Below are positions 46,611 through 54,405 of a stretch of 64,000 nucleotides of DNA, piece after piece; positions within the stretch are counted from its first letter, which is position 1; every line of letters starts with the position of its first letter. Source of the stretch: an uncultured Dysosmobacter sp. Lineage in GTDB: Bacteria; Bacillota; Clostridia; Oscillospirales; Oscillospiraceae. Position numbers and translations under genes: made by a program. The notes beneath the pieces were generated by a model. It searched no databases. It had not been told where the DNA came from and was given only the letters and a program-made list of their open reading frames with translations. The DNA lies in the NCBI GenBank assembly GCA_947625655.1, contig CANQPD010000004.1, positions 124,001 through 188,000 on the forward strand. The letters run 5' to 3'.

Positions 46611-47398
46611 AAGTGCTTTTCCTTGCGCTTTTCCAGGAAGGCGCCCATGCCCTCCTTCTGGTCGGCGGTGGCGAAGCACATGGCGAACAGCTCGTTCTCC
46701 AGGGCGATGCCGTCGTCAATGTCCATCTGCATGCCGCGGTCGATGCAGGCCTTGGAGTATTTCACGGCGATGGGGGCGTTGGCGGTGAAGGACTTGGCCA
46801 TGGCGATGGCGCCGTTCATCAGCTCCTCGGGGGCGTAGACGGCGTTGACCAGGCCGATCTCCTTGGCCTCGGCGGCGCCGATGACCTTGCCGGAGAAGAT
46901 CAGCTCCTTGGCCTTGGCGATGCCCACACGGCGGGGCAGGCGCTGGGTGCCGGAGAAGCCGGGGGTGATGCCCAGGCCCACCTCGGGCTGGCCGAACTTG
47001 GCGCCGCCCTTGCCCTCGGCGTTGGGGCCGGCGGCCAGGATGATGTCACAGCTCATGGCGATCTCGCAGCCGCCGCCCAGGGCGAAGCCGTTCACCGCCG
47101 CGATGGTGGGGATCTCCAGCTTCTCGATGCGGCGGAACAGGGCGCTGCCCCGCTGGCCCCACTTGCGGCCGCCGGCCACATCCAGGGGATACTGCTCGCC
47201 GATGTCGGCGCCGGCCACGAAGGAGCGGCCCTCGCCGGTGAGGATCATGGCGCCCAGGGTGGCGTCCTTCTCGATCTCGGTGATGACCTGCTCCAGCTCG
47301 GAGATCACGGTGGAATTCAACGCGTTCAGCGCTTCGGGACGATTGATGGTGACAATGGCGATATTGTCGTTCTTCTCGTAACGAATGGTCTGATACAT
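46598..47398 (-). CDS. Enoyl-CoA hydratase/crotonase family protein
   Basis: A 266-residue crotonase-fold enzyme (MYQTIRYEKNDNIAIVTINRPEALNAL). The two glutamates of the hydratase site are in FALGGGCEIAMSCD and GQPEVGLGITPG, and the oxyanion region is GADIGEQYP. In this setting it could hydrate crotonyl-CoA to 3-hydroxybutyryl-CoA or work in reverse; no Hbd or thiolase is present, so its role is uncertain. AAGGAGG precedes the ATG. It is the first gene downstream of the sigma54 promoter at 47478-47494. Confidence 0.93.
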   Translation of the reverse strand: MYQTIRYEKNDNIAIVTINRPEALNALNSTVISELEQVITEIEKDATLGAMILTGEGRSFVAGADIGEQYPLDVAGGRKWGQRGSALFRRIEKLEIPTIAAVNGFALGGGCEIAMSCDIILAAGPNAEGKGGAKFGQPEVGLGITPGFSGTQRLPRRVGIAKAKELIFSGKVIGAAEAKEIGLVNAVYAPEELMNGAIAMAKSFTANAPIAVKYSKACIDRGMQMDIDDGIALENELFAMCFATADQKEGMGAFLEKRKEKHFQNK

Positions 47399-47477
47399 GA
47401 GATGGTTCCTCCTTTTTCATATTCGGGCCCGTGCCGCCCTTCGCGGCGGTGCCCGACCCTTTGCTGCCATAAAATTA

Positions 47478-47494
47478 TAGCAAATTTTGTGCCA
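47478..47494 (-). promoter_or_regulatory. Sigma54 (-24/-12) promoter of the butyrate cluster
   Basis: On the minus strand: TGGCAC (47494-47489), AAAAT, TTGCTA (47483-47478). This matches the TGGCAC-N5-TTGCW consensus with correct GG-GC spacing. The start site would be near 47468, about 70 nt before the crotonase ATG. Confidence 0.9.
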
Positions 47495-47606
47495 GCTTTT
47501 CAAGGGCCACTTCCTGCCATTGGGGCCGTTTTTCTTGTGCAAGCTGCCTGGGTTTTTTTCGTTTTTTTGTGTGTCCTGTGCATGGCCCTGAACGGTTTTT
47601 TTGCGG

Positions 47607-47624
47607 CTATTCATTTTTGAATAG
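47607..47624. promoter_or_regulatory. Candidate activator-binding palindrome 1
   Basis: CTATTCATTTTTGAATAG, perfect 7-4-7 inverted repeat centred about 147 bp upstream of the predicted sigma54 start. The position suits an enhancer-like site. Confidence 0.8.
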
Positions 47625-47737
47625 GGTGCGGTCCCCGCCCCTCCGCCCCGGCGGGCGGCGGGCTTTGTACGGAGAGAATAATTTTCACGGCGAATTTCTG
47701 TGAAATCCGACTGGTTTTTTTTGTGCCGCCCCTCTTC

Positions 47738-47755
47738 CTATTCATTCTTGAATAT
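47738..47755. promoter_or_regulatory. Candidate activator-binding palindrome 2
   Basis: CTATTCATTCTTGAATAT, 17 of 18 palindromic positions kept relative to palindrome 1's design. It lies just before the -10 of the activator gene; a lone half-site TGAATAG is at 47770-47776. It could allow autoregulation. Confidence 0.78.
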
Positions 47756-47763
47756 GGTATACT
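47755..47763 (+). promoter_or_regulatory. Extended -10 promoter of the activator gene
   Basis: TGG followed by TATACT (47758-47763). No good -35 is seen. The overlap with palindrome 2 implies control by the activator. Confidence 0.6.
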
Positions 47764-47819
47764 CACAAATGAATAGAAGGCCCGGCTTCCGCCGGCATTT
47801 GAAAAGCGGGTGAAAAATT

Positions 47820-49265
47820 TTGTCACAGTCCACAACATTTTCCGATTTTTTTGGCAAGGACATCAACCTCAAGGGCCTGTTCGATATCATCAGCCCGGAG
47901 AACAACCTGGTGCTGGCGGACGATATGATGCTCTCCGACGCCAGCGGCATCATCCTGCGGGTCAGCGAGACCTATGAGAAGAACTTCGGCTTCGCCCACA
48001 ACTCCATCGTGGGCAGGTCCGCCTTTGACCTGGAGGCCGACGGCACGTTCACCCCCTGCATCACGGCGGAGGTCATCCGCCAGAAGCGGAAGATCACCGC
48101 CACCCAGACCATCAACCGCACCTATAAAAACGTGATGACCGTGGGCATCCCCCTGTTTGACGACAACGGGGAGCTGAAATACGCCGTGTGCTTCAACACG
48201 GTGTCCATGGAGCAGATCAACGCCATCCAGCAGAATTACCGGCATTTGCAGGACTCCCTGCAGCAGTATTCCGAGGAGATCGCCGAGCTGCGGACCCGGG
48301 CCACCTCCACCAGCCTGGTCTTTCGCAGCGCGCCCATGCAGCGGCTGTGGACGCTGATGCAGAACACCGCCAACACCAAGGCCAACATCCTCATCACCGG
48401 GGAGACCGGCGTGGGCAAAAGCGCCATCGCCAAGACCATCCACGCCATGAGCAACCGGGCCGACGGCCCCTTTATCGAGGTCAACTGCGCGGTGCTCCAC
48501 GAAAACCTCATCGAATCGGAGCTGTTCGGCTATGAGAAGGGCGCGTTCACCGGCGCGTCCTCCTCCGGCAAGATCGGCAAGATCGAGCTGGCCAACCACG
48601 GCACGCTGTTTCTGGACGAGATCGGCGAGCTGCCGCCCCACATCCAGTCCAAGCTCCTGCAATTGATCCAGGAGAAGACCATCGAGCGGCTGTCCGGCAC
48701 CAAGAAGATCGAGCTGGATTTCCGCCTGATCGTGGCCACCAACCGCAATCTGGAAGAGGCCGTTCAGCGGGGGCTGTTCCGCTCCGACCTCTTTTACCGG
48801 CTGAACGTCATCCGCATCCACATCCCGCCCCTGCGCCAACGGATGGAGGACATTTTCCCCCTGGCCCACCAGTTTCTGGCCCGGTTCTGCGGGGAGTACG
48901 GGAAGGAGCTGTCCTTCAGCCCCCGGTTTCTGGCCTTTTTGGAAAAATACGACTGGCCCGGCAATGTGCGCCAGCTGGAAAACCTCATTGAACGGCTGGC
49001 CATCACCGTCCAGGACCCCATCATCGACGTGACCCATCTGCCGGTGGAGTACACCGGCGACGCGGTGCCGCCGCCGGAGCTGCTGGCCCAGAGCGGCACC
49101 CTGGCGGAGCGGATGGAGGCCTATGAGGGGCAGATCATCCGGGATTCCTACCGCCGCTGCGGCACCACGGTGGCGGTGGCCCGGGAGCTGGGCATCTCCC
49201 AGGCCACCGCGGCCCGGAAGGTGGCCAAATATGTGCCCAGGGGCATGGGAGGTGCGCCGCTGTGA
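47820..49265 (+). CDS. PAS-AAA+ sigma54-dependent transcriptional activator
   Basis: A 481-residue enhancer-binding protein. An N-terminal PAS-like sensor (LSDASGIILRVSETYEKNFGFAHNSIVGRSAFDLE, about 37-75) is followed by a coiled linker (HLQDSLQQYSEEIAELRTRA). The AAA+ domain has Walker A GETGVGKSAIAKTI (about 194) and the sigma54-contacting loop GAFTGA (241-246). A C-terminal Fis-like helix-turn-helix closes it (GTTVAVARELGISQATAARKVAKY). The start is TTG at 47820 with a weak ribosome-binding site. It overlaps rpoN by 4 nt and is divergent from the butyrate genes, whose sigma54 promoter it most likely activates in response to a small molecule sensed by PAS. Confidence 0.92.
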   Translation: MSQSTTFSDFFGKDINLKGLFDIISPENNLVLADDMMLSDASGIILRVSETYEKNFGFAHNSIVGRSAFDLEADGTFTPCITAEVIRQKRKITATQTINRTYKNVMTVGIPLFDDNGELKYAVCFNTVSMEQINAIQQNYRHLQDSLQQYSEEIAELRTRATSTSLVFRSAPMQRLWTLMQNTANTKANILITGETGVGKSAIAKTIHAMSNRADGPFIEVNCAVLHENLIESELFGYEKGAFTGASSSGKIGKIELANHGTLFLDEIGELPPHIQSKLLQLIQEKTIERLSGTKKIELDFRLIVATNRNLEEAVQRGLFRSDLFYRLNVIRIHIPPLRQRMEDIFPLAHQFLARFCGEYGKELSFSPRFLAFLEKYDWPGNVRQLENLIERLAITVQDPIIDVTHLPVEYTGDAVPPPELLAQSGTLAERMEAYEGQIIRDSYRRCGTTVAVARELGISQATAARKVAKYVPRGMGGAPL

Positions 49266-50602
49266 GCCTGGTTTCCCTGAAGACCGAGCTGCGGCAGGAA
49301 TTAAAGCTGACGCCGCAGCTGCTGCAGTCCATGGAGATTTTGCAGATGAATTCCCAGGAGCTGCTGGAATACCTGGGCCGGGTCACGGAGGAAAACCCCC
49401 TGCTGGAGCAGGAGGACGCCCATGACCTGCGCAGCGCCTATGAGGAGCTGCGCCAGAAAGCCAGCTGGATCGACGGCGGCGTCTACGGCGCCACCTTTAC
49501 CCATGAGGAGGGGGAGCTGCCGGAGCGGGGCCGGATGGACCGGGAGACGGAGAGCCTCTCCGCCTTCCTCTGCGACCAGCTGGACCGCAGGCGGCTGCCC
49601 AAGCCGCTGCTGGCCCTGTCCAAGTACATTGCCGAACTGGTGGACGAGGACGGCTATCTGACCCAGGAGGACATCGACGGGCTGCTGGAGCTGAAGATCC
49701 CCCAGCCCCTTATCGACGAGGCGCTGGCCACCGTCCAGAGCCTGGAGCCCGCCGGCGTGGGCGCCAGGAGCCTGTCCGAATGCCTGCTGCTGCAGCTGTC
49801 CCGCCGGGAGGACGTCTCCCCCGTCGTGCTGGACATCGCCGCCCGGTTCCTGCCGGAGCTGGGGCGGAAGCACTACGGTCCCATCTCCCGGGAGCTGGGG
49901 GTGGGCGTGGAGGAGATCCAGGCGGCGGAGAAGGTCATCGCCGGGCTGGAGCCCCATCCCGGCCGGGCCTTCCAGAGCGCAGAGCCCACGGCGTATGTAC
50001 GGCCGGACATCTTCATCGTGGAGCTGGACGGCAGGCTGCAGGCGGTATTGAACGAATACTACCTGCCGCGGATCACCGTCAGCACCTACTACGCGCGGCT
50101 GCTGAAGGAATCCGACGAAAAGGAGACCCGAGCGTACTTACAGCAGAAAATGCAGCAGGCCAAGTGGCTGATGAACAGCCTGGAGCGGCGGGGCGGCACC
50201 CTGCGCCGCTGCGCCGACGCGATTTTAGAGGCCCAGCGGCCCTTTTTTGCCGGCGAGACCGGGATGCTGGCCCCCATGAGTCTCAGCTCCCTGGCGGAGA
50301 CGGTGGAGGTCCACCCCTCCACCATTTCCCGGGCCGCCAGGGGAAAGTACCTCCAGTGCCGCCAGGGCACCTATCCCCTGCGGTACTTTTTCAGCAGGGC
50401 GGTCAGCGCCCAGGGCCCCTCCCGCCAGGCGGTGAAGCAGAAGCTGCTGGCCCTGGTCCGGGCCGAGGACCCCAAGAGGCCTCTCAGCGACCAGCGGCTG
50501 TGCGCCCTGCTGGCGGCGGACGGCATGGCGGTGGCCCGGCGGACGGTGGCAAAATACCGCATTGAGCTGGGCATCGGGTCCTCCACGGCGCGGAAACGGT
50601 GA
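49262..50602 (+). CDS. rpoN: RNA polymerase sigma-54 factor
   Basis: A 446-residue sigma54. Region I is glutamine/leucine-rich (LTPQLLQSMEILQMNSQELLEYL), followed by the core-binding region and the C-terminal RpoN box ARRTVAKYR (425-433) that reads the -24 element. The GTG start overlaps the activator stop (GTGA), so both are made together. Having rpoN encoded directly with one activator next to one sigma54 promoter is a compact regulatory unit. A strong hairpin ends the operon. Confidence 0.96.
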   Translation: MSLVSLKTELRQELKLTPQLLQSMEILQMNSQELLEYLGRVTEENPLLEQEDAHDLRSAYEELRQKASWIDGGVYGATFTHEEGELPERGRMDRETESLSAFLCDQLDRRRLPKPLLALSKYIAELVDEDGYLTQEDIDGLLELKIPQPLIDEALATVQSLEPAGVGARSLSECLLLQLSRREDVSPVVLDIAARFLPELGRKHYGPISRELGVGVEEIQAAEKVIAGLEPHPGRAFQSAEPTAYVRPDIFIVELDGRLQAVLNEYYLPRITVSTYYARLLKESDEKETRAYLQQKMQQAKWLMNSLERRGGTLRRCADAILEAQRPFFAGETGMLAPMSLSSLAETVEVHPSTISRAARGKYLQCRQGTYPLRYFFSRAVSAQGPSRQAVKQKLLALVRAEDPKRPLSDQRLCALLAADGMAVARRTVAKYRIELGIGSSTARKR

Positions 50603-50605
50603 AAA

Positions 50606-50636
50606 ACGTCCCCATCCGGTATACCGGATGGGGACG
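50606..50636. terminator. Bidirectional terminator after rpoN
   Basis: Stem CGTCCCCATCCGG/CCGGATGGGGACG with loop TATA, between convergent rpoN and carbamate kinase. Confidence 0.92.
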
Positions 50637-50651
50637 CGCTTTATGCCGGCG

Positions 50652-51596
50652 TTATGCGAAGGTCACAACGGTGCCGGTCTTGCCGTCCAGGGCGTCCAGG
50701 CAGCGGTCCAGGCTGGTGATGACAGCCCTTTTCCCAGGGTTGGCCCGGACAAATTTCATAGCCGCCTCCACTTTTGGCAGCATGCTGCCCACGCCGAACT
50801 GGCCCTCCTCCACATACCGGGCGGCCTCCGCCAGGCTGAGCCGGCTCAGGTCCCGCTGATCCGGCTTGCCGAAGTTGACCGCCACCTTTTCCACCTCCGT
50901 CAGGATCAGCAGGGCGTCGGCGTCCACCTGCTCCGCCAGCAGCTCCGCGGCGAAGTCCTTGTCGATGACCGCCGCCACGCCCTCCAGGGTGCCGTCGGGG
51001 TTTTCCACCACCGGGACGCCGCCGCCCCCGCAGGTGATGACGATGGCGTGGTCCCACAACAGCCGGACGGCTTCGATCTCCACGATTCGCCGGGGCAGGG
51101 GCGACGCCACCACCCGCCGCCAGCCCCGGCCCGCGTCCTCCCGCAGGACATAGCCCTTTTCCCGCTCCAGCTCTTTGGCCTCCTCCGCCGTATAAAAGCC
51201 GCCGATGGGCTTGGTGGGGTTCTGGAAGGCGGGGTCGTTCCGGTCCACCGCCACCTGGGTGGTCAGGGACACCACGGGGTAATTGCGGTTCCGGACGGCC
51301 AGGGCGTATTTCAGGGCCTGCTGGATGTGGTAGCCGATATAGCCCTGGCTCATGGCGCCGCAGACGTCAAAGGGCATGGGCGGCACCACCTCCCTGGCGG
51401 TCTCGCCGGCAAGCAGGATGCGGCCCACCTGGGGGCCGTTGCCGTGGACGATGGCCATTTCATAGCCCCGGCGGCTGATCTCGGCGATGTGGGCGGCGGT
51501 CTTGCGCACCACCTCCAGCTGGGCCTCGGCGGTGGGGGCGGAATCCTTGGACTGCAGGGCGTTGCCGCCCAGGGCGATCACGATTTTCTCGGGCAT
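50652..51596 (-). CDS. arcC: Carbamate kinase
   Basis: Transfers phosphate between carbamoyl phosphate and ADP, giving ATP in arginine, agmatine or purine/ureide fermentation. At 314 residues it shows IVIALGGNALQ at the N terminus, VHGNGPQVGRIL, CGGGGVPVV and LTEVEKVAVNFGKPDQ. ATG at 51596 has AAAGGAAG upstream; the longer frame is not coding-like. No transcarbamylase or deiminase gene is beside it in this window, so its pathway is unassigned. Confidence 0.96.
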   Translation of the reverse strand: MPEKIVIALGGNALQSKDSAPTAEAQLEVVRKTAAHIAEISRRGYEMAIVHGNGPQVGRILLAGETAREVVPPMPFDVCGAMSQGYIGYHIQQALKYALAVRNRNYPVVSLTTQVAVDRNDPAFQNPTKPIGGFYTAEEAKELEREKGYVLREDAGRGWRRVVASPLPRRIVEIEAVRLLWDHAIVITCGGGGVPVVENPDGTLEGVAAVIDKDFAAELLAEQVDADALLILTEVEKVAVNFGKPDQRDLSRLSLAEAARYVEEGQFGVGSMLPKVEAAMKFVRANPGKRAVITSLDRCLDALDGKTGTVVTFA

Positions 51597-52055
51597 GTGT
51601 GTAACTTCCTTTCCGCGCGTTTGGGTTTCGGGGAAACGCCGGCGAACCACAGGCCGGCCTTTCGTCCGTGTCCGGCGGTAGTTTGCGCGGAGAGGGCGGA
51701 AATGATGCAAAAAGTCCGGGGCCAAAAGAATAACCCTGCGTAAGGACAGCAAAATGTTCCGTTCAGTCTGTATGGAAAAAGCCATCTGACTTGGCATCTG
51801 CACTGTCCCAGACTATCCAGGCAGCACAAAAGGGCCTCCGGCAGGAAAGGAACGATTTTTCAGCGGAGCGGCACAGCGTGCGCGGCGCCGCGGCGGCCCT
51901 TTTTTCTATTGCATAGCGAGGCGGACGGTGTCCCATACAAGACTTACGGTTCGGCCTGTCCGCCCGAAATTTTGGGGTTCAGCGGCCTCTCGTATTGATG
52001 AGGCCGCCGCCCCATCTGCCGCCATTTTTGCGGTATGCCTCATGAAATCTACCCG
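51597..52055. other. Gene-poor stretch upstream of carbamate kinase
   Basis: About 460 bp without a credible gene. A GC-rich hairpin followed by CCCTTTTTT near 51877-51907 looks like a terminator for the plus strand with no intact gene upstream of it, a possible remnant. Beyond it the sequence leads into the broken UxaA-family frame. Confidence 0.6.
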
Positions 52056-53099
52056 TCACAGCAGATCCCTTACAAGGCGGAATATCGGCCTAATCTTGAT
52101 CGTCGTCATGCAGGCGTTGCCGATGGGGTTGCCCCGGCCTGTGGTAAACAGGCAGATGTGGCAGGCGCTCATGGCCAGGGTGGTGCTGGCGTAGGCGTCG
52201 TTGGCGCCCTGGGCCTGGTTGATGCCCCAGGCGCCGGGGCCCGGCGCCGCCTCGCCGCAGTCCAGGATGCCCAGGATCCGGCTGTGGCCGTGGGTCTTGA
52301 AGCTGCCCAGGTTCTTTTCCGTCATGGTGGTCAGGCCGCCGGCCTTGTTGCCGGGGGTGGGATTGACCTGCGAGAGGCCCTTGCCGCCCCGGCGGGTGCA
52401 GTCCTCGTTGAAAAAGTCGCCAATGTCCATCAGCCGCATGCCCACGTCATAGGAGGCCGCGTCGGTGGGATAGCCGCCCCGGCCCACGACCTGCACAGAG
52501 GTTCCTCCGATGGACAGATGCATGTCGATGGCCTCGCCCACCACCGGGTTGGCGGAAAGGCCGCTGGTCCAGTCGGAGCCGCCGTTGTAGCCGCTGATGA
52601 CCAGGCCGCTGAGAGGGCACGGCTCCCGCTTCTGCTCCGCCGCCTGGCGCTTGAGCTCATTGACCGCCGCGATGCCGTCCTGAATGGCCTTGGTGGCGCC
52701 GCCGTCTGCCTGCATGCTGATGTTGATGACCGGACGGCCGGTCTTGCGGATCTCGCTGGCCACATCCTCCGGATTGGTCTGCTGGCAGCCCAGGGACAGC
52801 AGCACGACGCCGAAGGTGTTGGGGTGGGTGCCGGTGGTGATAAAGCCCCGCAGGGTGCGGGCAAAGCGGTCCGGGAACTCGCCGCAGGCCGCGTCCACAA
52901 AGGTGGCGGGAACGTCGCAGGCGGCGGCGATCCGCTGGGCGGCGTTGTTGGAGCACTGCACCAGGGAGATCACCACCACATGGTTCCGGATGCCGAAGCT
53001 CCCGTCCTGCCGCTTGAAGCCCATGATGGTCTCGGGGAGCCCCAGCTCCTCCTTCGTGTACTTGTGCTTGAAAGAATAGTCCAGCGCGTCAGGGGCCAT
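52056..53099 (-). pseudogene. UxaA-family (altronate dehydratase-like) hydrolase, C-terminally truncated
   Basis: The 347-codon frame reads like UxaA/GarD-type dehydratase C domains: MGFKRQDGSFGIRNHVVVI, VQCSNN, LSLGCQQTNPEDVA, GVVLLSLG, ISGYNGGSDWTSGLSANPVVGEAID, and ending TTGRGNPIGNACMTTIKI. After MTTIKI (about 52091) the sequence stops matching and the frame ends in unrelated RPIFRLVRDLL. Relatives continue well beyond that point. At the 5' side there is no ribosome-binding site, and the neighbouring sequence from about 53100 belongs to another fragment, so both ends look broken. Confidence 0.8.
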
Positions 53100-53106
53100 G
53101 GAGCGG

Positions 53107-53412
53107 TAATACGCCTATGAGCAGCTCACCGGCCGCAGCGCCTATGATGAGATGGAGCCGGACAGGATGGAGGATCTGCGGGACGAGTTGGCAGCGGATA
53201 TTGTCTACAAGGACGGCATCCAATACCCCAGGGATCCGAAAGACCTGCCGCAGTTCCTGCCCCGTCTGTGCGAGAAATACGGCGGGCCTGAGCGTTTCCA
53301 GGTGGCATCCTCCACCTGGAACTTCGACCTTCATGAGATCCGCCGACTGCTGGATGAGGGCAAGGCTCAGGATAGGGCTGCCAAAAAAGAGAAAGGGGGC
53401 GGCGCTCGGTGA
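53107..53412 (+). pseudogene. Fragment of a mobile-element-type protein, N-terminally truncated
   Basis: An open frame reading YAYEQLTGRSAYDEMEPDR...DELAADIVYKDG...LPRLCEKYGGPERF...DEGKAQDRAAKKEKGGGAR with a stop codon just before it (53107). The composition is coding-like, but I cannot name the family. Its stop overlaps the next fragment's GTG (GTGA), as in the partition modules of Clostridial plasmids and integrative elements. Confidence 0.6.
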
Positions 53413-53503
53413 GCGAGGAATACATCATCGGCGTGGACCACGGCTACGCGGCCACGAAAACTGTCCACAGTTCCTTTCCCACGGGGCTGGTGGCCTACAC
53501 AGC
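53409..53503 (+). pseudogene. N-terminal fragment of a ParM/StbA-like actin ATPase
   Basis: GTG at 53409 opens MSEEYIIGVDHGYAATKTVH, which has the actin-fold phosphate-1 motif (GVDHGY) typical of ParM-like plasmid-segregation proteins. After about 30 residues (ending SSFPTGLVAYT) the sequence runs into the tail of the minus-strand WYL fragment. So only the first tenth of such a protein remains. Confidence 0.65.
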
Positions 53504-53911
53504 CTCATTGTCCGGCTTGGCCGTGCCATCCATGTAGACGGGGCGGTTCAGGAGCGCGGCGTTGTGCCGGCTGGTGAGATGGCCCAACTTCTCGATGAGG
53601 ACGGCGCTTTTCTTCTCTGTGATGAGGTGGGAGGACTCCACGGCGTCCACCAACAGTTTGAGTTCCGGCAGTTCCAGCAGCCGGGAACCGATGCAATAGC
53701 GGTTCTGCGCACTGCGGACGCAGATAACGTCCAAGCCGAAATCCATGAGCAGTTGAATGTCGCTGTAGACATTCTTCCGGTTGGCTGGGATGCCGTTGGA
53801 TGCCCAAAACTGCAAAACATCCCCACTCGACACTGAGTGGACCTCGTCTGTCTGTTCCAAGAGAAGTTGCAGTAGTAAAAAGAGTCGGCGCTGGCCTTCT
53901 TTGTTTTGCAT
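53495..53911 (-). pseudogene. WYL-type transcriptional regulator, N-terminal fragment
   Basis: ATG at 53911 has AAGGAGG 8 nt upstream. The 138 residues give the HTH part of the WYL regulator family (RRLFLLLQLLLEQTDEVHSVSSGDVLQFWASNGIPANRKNVYSDIQLLMDFGLDVICVRSAQNRYCIG) and end in PVYMDGTAKPDNEAV. Family members are about 300 residues with a C-terminal WYL sensor domain, here absent. The loss point coincides with the ParM-like fragment's end. Confidence 0.75.
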
Positions 53912-54317
53912 GGGATTTGCCTCCTTACGGCGGAGAGGGGACGGGGCATGCCCTGTCCCCTCTATATGAATTTTGCACGGTAAAATTGCAATAGAGGGAT
54001 GGATGCATAATCTTTGGTAGATAGATTGGTCAAAGTGGTTCGCGATGTCAGAGAGAAACAAAGGTTTTCCCAATGAGAACTATCACAGCGGCTCATCATG
54101 AACACCCATACAGTCATGTTTTAAAGTTGGCTGGGGCAATCTACATATTGCGGTATCGTGCAGGTTGCCGGTGGTAGTTTCATCAACGGCGACGCTTTGC
54201 TGTGGCTCCTCTCCGTTGAGTTGTGCACAGCTGCATCCGGATATACGGCAAGAGAACGACGGCGGCTGGGAGATAATCCCAGCCGCCGTTCTTGCGGTTC
54301 AAATCGTGCAAACGAGA
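53912..54317. other. Gene-free stretch with terminator
   Basis: Holds a GGGGACGGGGCATGCCC-type hairpin at about 53936-53962 and a strong AT-moderate spacer. A perfect hairpin (AACGGCGGCTGGGA with its complement, about 54264-54298) ends the large surface-protein gene on the minus strand. No gene could be supported in between. Confidence 0.65.
54264..54298 (-). terminator. Terminator of the large repeat protein gene
   Basis: A 16-bp stem, AGAACGGCGGCTGGGA with its complement, around a 5-nt loop. It is 20 bp beyond the stop of the extended (frameshift-corrected) frame at 54318. Confidence 0.82.
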
Positions 54318-54405
54318 TCAGTTGGAACCTGCATGGAAATACTGATAGTTGGTCGCGCTCGGTACAGCCGGGGCGGTATAGCCTGGGTCATGGGTTTCCG
54401 ACAAC

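Larger units (their letters stand above)
47399..47819. promoter_or_regulatory. Divergent control region of the butyrate cluster and its activator
   Basis: About 420 bp between crotonase and the activator gene. It contains the -24/-12 promoter, two palindromic sites and an extended -10 promoter (all listed separately), with T-rich tracts between them that may bend DNA. Confidence 0.8.
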
